Of a stretch of 7,887 bases of DNA, positions 1 to 4,600 are shown piece after piece (within the stretch, counting starts at the first letter, position 1; the number at the start of each line of letters is the position of its first letter). Both the position numbers and the translations under genes were made by a program. Origin of the DNA: an uncultured Sutterella sp. (lineage in GTDB: Bacteria; Pseudomonadota; Gammaproteobacteria; Burkholderiales; Burkholderiaceae_F); assembly GCA_900554375.1 (NCBI GenBank), contig USHK01000045.1:1-7887 (forward strand), in the 5' to 3' direction. Below the pieces are notes generated by a model, which saw only the letters and a program-made list of their open reading frames with translations, was not told the origin of the DNA and did no database searches.

Positions 1-26
1 GGCTCGGAGATGTGTATAAGAGACAG
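1..26 (+). other. Sequencing adapter remnant (Nextera Read-2 tail)
   Basis: Bases 8-26 are the 19-bp Tn5 mosaic end used in Nextera libraries (AGATGTGTATAAGAGACAG). Bases 1-7 (GGCTCGG) continue it exactly as in the Read-2 transposase adapter. This is library-construction sequence left untrimmed at a contig end. It is not a genomic transposon end: no transposase or second end is present. Real sequence probably starts at base 27. Confidence 0.96.
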
Positions 27-50
27 TCCTAAGTCTGTGAGAGTGCAAAC

Positions 51-79
51 AAAAAGGACTGCCGCAGCAGGCAGTCCTT
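51..79 (-). terminator. Rho-independent terminator of the speF-potE operon
   Basis: On the minus strand the arms AAGGACTGCC (79-70) and GGCAGTCCTT (63-54) form a perfect 10-bp stem around a 6-nt loop. The 3' arm runs into a T tract (55-51). It begins 19 bases past the potE stop codon, where an operon terminator is expected. Confidence 0.9.
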
Positions 80-98
80 AATGAAGAACAAATTACTA

Positions 99-1409
99 TT
101 AAGCTTCGTTGTTGGCGAACCTAGGAGCAATCAGTCCCCAAAGCGTCCATCCCAGGAATGTGGCTAAAGAGCCGTAGAAGACTTCTGTGATTCCGGTGGA
201 GAAGAGTGCATAGAAGCTGTAGATAGCGCCGATAATGGCAATGACGTTGTAAAGTTTGGCCTTGGAGGGTTCCACTTTTGCGACTTTCATGATGACAGCC
301 ACAGCAGCCATTGAAAGCAGATAAGGCATGATATTGGTGACAACGGCGAGGTCTACCAGACGGTTGAATTGTTTGAACAGTTCAGGGCTAATCGTCATGA
401 AACAGAAGCCGGTTTGAATGGCCGTAATGATAATCATACCGAGCACCGGAGCTTTCCATTTGTTGACTTTAGCAAAGCACTTCGGGAAGAAACCGTCGAT
501 TGCAGACTGCTGAAATACCTTAGCAATCGTGAACTGCCAGCCCAGTGTGGAGCCTGCGCAGGAAAGAACGAGGAGGAAAGTGACGATCTTGCCGATGGTG
601 GAGTTGAACATCATGGTAAACGTCAGGCCGAAGGGAGCGTTTGATTTAACCAATTCGGCATTCGGAACGATACCCGCGATGATATTGGTGGAGACAATAT
701 AGATAATAGCAACACCAATAGTAGCGGCCAGAACGGCAATAGGAACGTTCTTCTCGGGATTGTCAACGGCATCACTGTTGGCACAGGCGCTCTCAAGTCC
801 TAAGAAGGCCCATAGCGTCATAGAGATTGAAGCACCGACAGCAGAGAAGAAAGGTTCGTTATGCGGATTCCAGGCTTCGACATACATTGTGGGGCTGAAC
901 CAGAACCAACCGATAACGGTTAAAAGCAGCACGGGAATAATGACGCACCAAACGGCTAGGGCACTAAATTTTCCGGTGAGTGAGGCACCCATAAAGTTAG
1001 CGGAAGTACAGATCCAAAGTACTACGATCGTGGAAAGGCAAACTTGAACCGGCGTTAATTCAATTTCCAAAAACTCCGCGCCGTAGCCAACGCAGGTAAT
1101 GGCGATAGCAATATTGGCAAAAAGAAGCGAAACACCATAAGTGTAGTTAGCCATGAAGTTGCCGGCTTTGCCGAAAGCATATTCAGAATAGCCGCCCATA
1201 CCCGGACGTTTACTAAACATGCCGCACTTGGCAAAGGCATAGGCTAAACACAAGGAGCCCACGGCAGTGATGAGCCAGGAAAGAATAGAAATTGTTCCAA
1301 TTTCAGCCAGTTTGGTCGGCAGCATGACGATGCCGGAGCCCATCATATTAATAGCAGTGAGAAGAGTCAGCTGGGTAACTGACATCTTGGTACGGTTTTG
1401 CTGAGACAT
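99..1409 (-). CDS. potE: Putrescine:ornithine antiporter PotE
   Basis: Inner-membrane APC-superfamily antiporter that exports putrescine in exchange for ornithine, supplying substrate to SpeF and removing its product. The predicted protein is 436 aa, close to E. coli PotE at about 439, and resembles it along its whole length. It opens with the APC signature NMMGSGIVMLPTKLAEIGT (residues 21-39). About 12 hydrophobic segments follow. Residues matching those implicated in E. coli substrate recognition are visible: Cys62, Glu76, Trp200 and Glu206 (E. coli 62, 77, 201, 207; this protein is one residue shorter before the second). The frame is open 21 codons further upstream to 1472. The start at 1409 was chosen because MSQQNRTKM matches the family N-terminus and GAGGA lies 7 nt upstream. 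It is 68 nt downstream of speF with no promoter or terminator seen between them, so it is probably co-transcribed. Confidence 0.95.
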   Translation of the reverse strand: MSQQNRTKMSVTQLTLLTAINMMGSGIVMLPTKLAEIGTISILSWLITAVGSLCLAYAFAKCGMFSKRPGMGGYSEYAFGKAGNFMANYTYGVSLLFANIAIAITCVGYGAEFLEIELTPVQVCLSTIVVLWICTSANFMGASLTGKFSALAVWCVIIPVLLLTVIGWFWFSPTMYVEAWNPHNEPFFSAVGASISMTLWAFLGLESACANSDAVDNPEKNVPIAVLAATIGVAIIYIVSTNIIAGIVPNAELVKSNAPFGLTFTMMFNSTIGKIVTFLLVLSCAGSTLGWQFTIAKVFQQSAIDGFFPKCFAKVNKWKAPVLGMIIITAIQTGFCFMTISPELFKQFNRLVDLAVVTNIMPYLLSMAAVAVIMKVAKVEPSKAKLYNVIAIIGAIYSFYALFSTGITEVFYGSLATFLGWTLWGLIAPRFANNEA

Positions 1410-1416
1410 AAAAATA

Positions 1417-1421
1417 TCCTC
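1417..1421 (-). promoter_or_regulatory. Ribosome-binding site deciding the potE start
   Basis: GAGGA on the minus strand sits 7 nt before the ATG at 1409. No comparable site precedes the longer ATG at 1472, which also lies only 5 nt from the speF stop. This supports the shorter 436-residue PotE. Confidence 0.75.
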
Positions 1422-1477
1422 AAGTATGTTCTGTGTAGAGAGGCAGAGCGAAAGCGCGAAGCTTCCGCGCACGCGGC

Positions 1478-3673
1478 TTATTTACCTTTAGCAGTCAGAC
1501 GTTCGACAGCATCTTCTTTTAGTACATAGCAGTAAACCTGTTTACCGCCCCTGCCGTTGTCTTCGACATAAACACCTTGAAGTTCGGGTGCAAATCCCGG
1601 CATCCGTCCCATGGCTTCCTGCCAAGCTAAGAAATACTTGAGCACGGGTCCGCCCCAAACTTCACCCGGGAAGCAGCACAAGACTCCCGGTGGGTAGGGC
1701 AGAGCCCCTTCAGCAGCAACTCTTCCTTCTGCATCTTCCAGACGGACAAGTTCGGCTTGACCGCGCAGGAATGCAAAGTGGGCTTCTTGAGGATTAATCA
1801 CGCTCTTAGGCATGAATTCGGTGCGGAACATTTCCTTTTGAATCTCTTTAATATTCCGCTCCTTGTAGAAGTCATGCATTTCTTGGCAGAGCTGACGGAT
1901 GGAATAGTTGCGGTAGCGAGATTCGTAAGCTTTGTAAAGATTGGGCAGAACCTCTTCTAAAGGAGCGTCATCATCGAGGTATTTTTCAAAGCGAGCGATC
2001 TGGCTCACCAAGTGATCCATCTTTTCTTTATTCTCAGCGGGAGTCATGAGGAAAAGAATGGAGTTGAGGTCGTTCTTTTCGGGGATGATGCCGTTGTCGC
2101 GTAAGTAATTAGCCAAAATCGTTGCCGGAACGCCAAAATCCTCGTATTCGCCGGTCTCAACATTGATGCCCGGAGTAGTGAGCATGAATTTGCAGGGATC
2201 TACAAAATATTGGTTCTCACCATATCCTGCGAAAGAATGCCACTTCTGACCCGGAACAAATTTGAAAAATTCCAGATCCTGGGCAATCAGATCCGTTGGG
2301 TAAGATTTCCAATCCGAGCCGCGAACCTTAGAAGGAATAAACGGTTTGATGTAGTGACAGGTTTCAAGCAGTAATTTGCGAGCATCAATAACTGTCTTAA
2401 CGCAGTCAGCCCAAAGTCTGCGGCCCGCTTCTCCCTCTTGCATTTTTGCGTTGACGTCCAAGGAAGCAAACAGCGGGTAAAACGGACTGGTTGATGCATG
2501 CATCATGAAAGCGTTATTCAACACTTTGTGAGGAATATAACGGTCCTGTCCCTTAATGTGAGAGTCCTTTTTGTGAATTTGCGAAGTCTGAGAAAAACCT
2601 GCTTGCTGCTTATGAACAGACTGTGTGACAAAGATACCTGGGTCTTCCGGTCCTAACTCGAGAAGAAGCGGGGAACAGTCACGCATCATTGGAATGAATT
2701 GCTCGTAGCCTACCCATGCGGAGTCAAAGAGGATGTAATCACAAAGGTGACCGATTTTGTCGACAACTTGTCGAGCGTTATAAATCGTGCCGTCATAAGT
2801 GCCGAGTTGGATGACTGCAAGGCGGAAGGGGCGCTTGGCATCCGCTTTTTCAGGACATTTTTCTCTAACTAGGCTGCGGAGATACGCTTCGTCAAAACAC
2901 TTTTCATCAATGCCGCCGATAAATCCGAAGGGGTTGCGGGCAGTTTCAAGATAAATCGGAGTAGCGCCGGCTTGCAGCAGAGCTCCGTGGTTAATTGACT
3001 TGTGGTTGTTTCGGTCATACAAAACCAAGTCACCGGGAGTTAAAGCCGCATTTAATACGACTTTGTTAGAGGCGGAGGTTCCGTTCAAAACGAAATAAGT
3101 CTTATCGGCATTGAATACCTTAGCGGCAGCTTTTTGAGCGGTTAGCGGTGCACCTTCATGAATTAAAAGGTCGCCCATCGCAACGTCAGCATTGCAAAGG
3201 TCGGAGCGGAAAAGCTCCTCACCGAAAAAGTCATAGAATGCGCGGCCGGCCGGATGGCGGCGGAAGTATGCGCCTCCCTGATGTCCCGGGCAGTCAAACT
3301 GGGACTTTCCTTTGTATACGTATTGGGCGAGGGCGCCGAAGAAAGGAGGAAGGAGCTTGTCTTCGTAGCGTTTGGCAGCTTCATCGATTTGACGGCCGAA
3401 AAGACGTCTGTCGGTAAGATCATCGTTGATCACACCAACCACGTGACCGACGAGCTCTTCAGGAGTGGTGTCTTCATCGCGGAGATAAAGAAAAACGGGG
3501 ATTTCCAAGGCAGTGGCATTAACCTTGTTTAACCCGCCTTTCCGATAGTCTTCAATGTCGATTACAACGGCGGAGACTTCAGTAAAGTCAGCATTTGAGA
3601 GGCAAACGACTTCACGTTCAACCTGAAGTTTATCTTTCAGTAAAGAAGAAGCTGCGACTTTAAGCTTTTGCAT
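1478..3673 (-). CDS. speF: Inducible ornithine decarboxylase SpeF
   Basis: PLP-dependent fold-type-I (Orn/Lys/Arg group) decarboxylase converting L-ornithine to putrescine and CO2 in the cytoplasm. Each turnover consumes a proton. The 731-aa length matches E. coli SpeF at about 732. In order: an N-terminal wing domain (about 1-105), the large PLP domain, and a C-terminal domain (about 600-720) with the family motif EGALPYPPGVLC. The PLP Schiff-base lysine is Lys355 in SVHKQQAGFSQTSQIHKKD, the same number as in characterised bacterial ornithine decarboxylases. Asp317 in FDSAW is the expected partner of the pyridine nitrogen, and His224 lies in the cofactor-stacking region. The ATG at 3673 follows GGAGGA by 8 nt. 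It is followed by potE and preceded by a SpeFL-like leader ORF and a structured spacer, pointing to ornithine-inducible expression. It could only be confused with constitutive SpeC; the potE linkage and leader argue for SpeF. Confidence 0.96.
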   Translation of the reverse strand: MQKLKVAASSLLKDKLQVEREVVCLSNADFTEVSAVVIDIEDYRKGGLNKVNATALEIPVFLYLRDEDTTPEELVGHVVGVINDDLTDRRLFGRQIDEAAKRYEDKLLPPFFGALAQYVYKGKSQFDCPGHQGGAYFRRHPAGRAFYDFFGEELFRSDLCNADVAMGDLLIHEGAPLTAQKAAAKVFNADKTYFVLNGTSASNKVVLNAALTPGDLVLYDRNNHKSINHGALLQAGATPIYLETARNPFGFIGGIDEKCFDEAYLRSLVREKCPEKADAKRPFRLAVIQLGTYDGTIYNARQVVDKIGHLCDYILFDSAWVGYEQFIPMMRDCSPLLLELGPEDPGIFVTQSVHKQQAGFSQTSQIHKKDSHIKGQDRYIPHKVLNNAFMMHASTSPFYPLFASLDVNAKMQEGEAGRRLWADCVKTVIDARKLLLETCHYIKPFIPSKVRGSDWKSYPTDLIAQDLEFFKFVPGQKWHSFAGYGENQYFVDPCKFMLTTPGINVETGEYEDFGVPATILANYLRDNGIIPEKNDLNSILFLMTPAENKEKMDHLVSQIARFEKYLDDDAPLEEVLPNLYKAYESRYRNYSIRQLCQEMHDFYKERNIKEIQKEMFRTEFMPKSVINPQEAHFAFLRGQAELVRLEDAEGRVAAEGALPYPPGVLCCFPGEVWGGPVLKYFLAWQEAMGRMPGFAPELQGVYVEDNGRGGKQVYCYVLKEDAVERLTAKGK

Positions 3674-3678
3674 AATAG

Positions 3679-3689
3679 TAGTCCTCCGG
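3679..3689 (-). promoter_or_regulatory. speF Shine-Dalgarno region, 3' arm of a long-range stem
   Basis: In the RNA this segment is CCGGAGGACUA, with GGAGGA (3687-3682) as a strong ribosome-binding site 8 nt before the speF ATG. All 11 bases are the exact reverse complement of 3868-3858, the leader ORF stop codon plus the next 8 nt. Pairing would bury the whole Shine-Dalgarno sequence. The complementarity is seen directly; the regulatory role is inferred. Confidence 0.8.
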
Positions 3690-3716
3690 ATTTATTTAAT
3701 AAGGTGAATAAATCCG
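3687..3716 (-). promoter_or_regulatory. 10-bp hairpin abutting the speF Shine-Dalgarno
   Basis: The RNA arms CGGAUUUAUU (3716-3707) and AAUAAAUCCG (3696-3687) pair perfectly around a 10-nt loop. The 3' arm shares CCG (3689-3687) with the long-range anti-Shine-Dalgarno stem, so the two structures compete for three bases or stack end to end, leaving an 8-bp GAGGACUA/UAGUCCUC pairing. There is no U tract, so it is not a terminator. Confidence 0.65.
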
Positions 3717-3729
3717 CAACAAAATTAAA

Positions 3730-3834
3730 GAATTGTGGAGTTGGCTTTTCTCGACAATAAAACCCCCTGAACAAGCTCTAAAAAGGCTTGAACACCAAGA
3801 GACTTCACTGAAGAAATTTAGAGAAAAGCAATTC
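3730..3834 (-). promoter_or_regulatory. Nested stems inside the speF leader spacer
   Basis: Between the two arms of the long-range stem lie further complementary segments. GAAUUG (3834-3829) pairs with CAAUUC (3735-3730), GCUUUUCUC (3829-3821) with GAGAAAAGC (3752-3744), and CAAGC/GCUUG form a small hairpin (3790-3772). They share base 3829, so one pair at that junction must give way. Together they could bring leader stop and speF Shine-Dalgarno close, about 170 nt apart in sequence. Individual stems are AU-rich and modest. Confidence 0.5.
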
Positions 3835-3857
3835 GAGCCGAAGCGATACAGAATGGC

Positions 3858-3868
3858 CCGGAGGACTA
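3858..3868 (-). promoter_or_regulatory. Anti-Shine-Dalgarno arm starting at the leader stop codon
   Basis: In the RNA this is UAGUCCUCCGG. UAG is the stop codon of the SpeFL-like ORF, and the whole 11-mer is exactly complementary to the speF Shine-Dalgarno region at 3689-3679. A ribosome arrested with the stop codon in its A site would cover about a dozen bases from that codon onward, which is this arm. The mechanism is an inference; the sequence match is direct. Confidence 0.8.
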
Positions 3869-3991
3869 GATGTCAGATTCGGAGAGGAATTTGTTGAAGG
3901 AGAAGCAATCACGCATCGTAAACCGCGTGAGGTGTAACGTGCGGCGCATGCCTATGTTAAATAGGCACTTGCCAATGTTAAATATACACAT
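3866..3991 (-). CDS. speFL: SpeFL-like ornithine-sensing leader peptide of speF
   Basis: A 41-codon ORF (MCIFNIGKC...SESDI, TAG stop) ending 192 nt before speF on the same strand. Residues 16-35, RRTLHLTRFTMRDCFSFNKF, align without gaps to E. coli SpeFL RRTTHIMKFAHRNSFDFHFF, with 9 of 20 identities (R, R, T, H, F, R, F, F, F). E. coli SpeFL is a 34-residue nascent peptide that binds ornithine in the ribosome exit tunnel, arrests at its stop codon and switches on speF; the alignment was made from memory. The start is uncertain. The ATG at 3991 is preferred (GGGA 8 nt upstream) and provides residues corresponding to the N-terminal sensor loop. An in-frame ATG at 4012 and one at 3949 are alternatives, but the latter would begin at the RRT motif and has no usable ribosome-binding site. 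The peptide runs three residues longer at the C-terminus than E. coli SpeFL. It lies directly downstream of a good promoter. Confidence 0.82.
   Translation of the reverse strand: MCIFNIGKCLFNIGMRRTLHLTRFTMRDCFSFNKFLSESDI
3943..3984 (-). repeat. Two tandem 21-nt units inside the leader ORF
   Basis: Units 3943-3963 and 3964-3984 are adjacent, equal in length and match at 18 of 21 positions. Being a multiple of three and in frame, they give a repeated heptad in the leader peptide, IFNIGKC then LFNIGMR. The second copy runs straight into the conserved RRT motif. Each unit also carries a short GGC...GCC dyad, so a DNA- or RNA-level role is possible too. Confidence 0.85.
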
Positions 3992-4036
3992 AGCAGTAAT
4001 CCCAATTGTCATGTCCGTCAAACAACAGACATATGC

Positions 4037-4065
4037 ATTGTGACAGCAAAATTTTTAGAAGTCAA
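4037..4065 (-). promoter_or_regulatory. Predicted sigma70 promoter of the speFL-speF-potE operon
   Basis: On the minus strand TTGACT (4065-4060), a 17-nt spacer, then CACAAT (4042-4037) with a TG one base before it (extended -10 form). Transcription would start near 4030, about 40 nt before the preferred leader ATG. It is the best -35/-10 pair I see upstream of the leader ORF. Confidence 0.6.
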
Positions 4066-4356
4066 TACTTTGTTACTAAATCATGGAAGGATGGAAAATC
4101 GTTGTTATTCATATAGTTAATTAAAAAGAGACTCAAAATGGGATTCTATATTTAGAGGGGTCTCAAATGAGAGTTGATGAACATTAGATAACAATTAAAC
4201 TCGGATTGGAGAGGGTTCTAAGGAAAAATCTCCTTCAAAAAAGTTAATAAGGAAATCTTTCTCTTCCGGTCCGGCGTTTTACGTTTCCCGAAAACGAACA
4301 TCAACGGCTTGTTTAACACGCTAATTTCTAACGCTATTTAGTAGGAAGGACTCCAT
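4066..4356. other. AT-rich intergenic stretch, no gene recognised
   Basis: This part of the gap between the divergent speF and uvrB units has stops in all frames and no tRNA-like or other RNA gene that I can recognise. There are weak dyads, such as GAGAC/GTCTC around 4127-4163 followed on the minus strand by a T run, and CGTTT/AAACG at 4282-4296. None is strong enough to call. Upstream control sites for either unit could lie here but are not visible to me. Confidence 0.5.
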
Positions 4357-4419
4357 ATGGGTGATTTTATAAATTTGAATTATTGGTATTTAAATCACCC
4401 GCCGCTCTTGAGAAAATGA
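4357..4419 (+). CDS. Possible 20-codon small ORF upstream of uvrB
   Basis: MGDFINLNYWYLNHPPLLRK ends in TGA. It is preceded by AGGAAGGA, 6 nt before the ATG, a better ribosome-binding site than that of uvrB. Codons 1-15 overlap a 9-bp inverted repeat, GGGTGATTT (4359-4367) and AAATCACCC (4392-4400), with a 24-nt loop. No family is recognised and 20 codons can arise by chance. It lies 181 nt before uvrB, so it may be a leader peptide, a small protein or nothing. No clear promoter was found in front of it. Confidence 0.3.
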   Translation: MGDFINLNYWYLNHPPLLRK

Positions 4420-4476
4420 AGTGACGAAATTTGATTGAGGGTTTAGTTTGGAAAGTGAGGGGGAATGAATATGTCC

Positions 4477-4512
4477 TCAGGGCTCATCTAAAACTCAACA
4501 ATGAGACCCTGG
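4477..4512 (+). promoter_or_regulatory. Bulged 10-bp hairpin upstream of uvrB
   Basis: CAGGG-CTCAT (4478-4487) pairs with ATGAG-A-CCCTG (4501-4511) with a single bulged A and a 13-nt loop; a T-G wobble at 4477/4512 can extend it. No T tract follows on either strand, so it is not a classical terminator. It lies about 90 nt before uvrB. A tiny Shine-Dalgarno-led ORF (ATG at 4471) ends inside the loop. Function unknown. Confidence 0.45.
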
Positions 4513-4600
4513 CTGACCAGATCGGATGATTGCAAAGCCGGAATCTCAGGATTCGTTCTAAACTTTTCAAATTCAAAGAATTCTTTAGGCAGACACCACC

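Noticed and set aside
8..26. Tn5 mosaic end as a genomic transposon boundary
   Set aside because: The preceding 7 bases are adapter-specific, it sits at the very contig edge, and no IS50 or transposase sequence is present.
1454..1470. Small GCGCG/CGCGC hairpin between speF and potE
   Set aside because: Only 5 bp around a HindIII-type palindrome and no T tract follows, so neither a terminator nor a clear regulatory site.
1410..1472. Longer PotE beginning at the ATG at 1472
   Set aside because: The 21 extra residues do not match the family N-terminus and the internal ATG at 1409 has the good ribosome-binding site.
4127..4163. Minus-strand terminator-like GAGAC...GTCTC followed by TTTTT
   Set aside because: A 5-bp stem with a 27-nt mostly unpaired loop is too weak, and there is no minus-strand gene upstream for it to serve.
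4066..4600. CRISPR array, tRNA or known structured RNA in the long intergenic gap
   Set aside because: No regularly spaced repeats, no cloverleaf or T-loop consensus, and no familiar riboswitch core could be found.
4440..4600. LexA (SOS) box upstream of uvrB
   Set aside because: No CTGT-N8-ACAG-like dyad was found; the CTGGCTGACCAG segment near 4509 does not fit.
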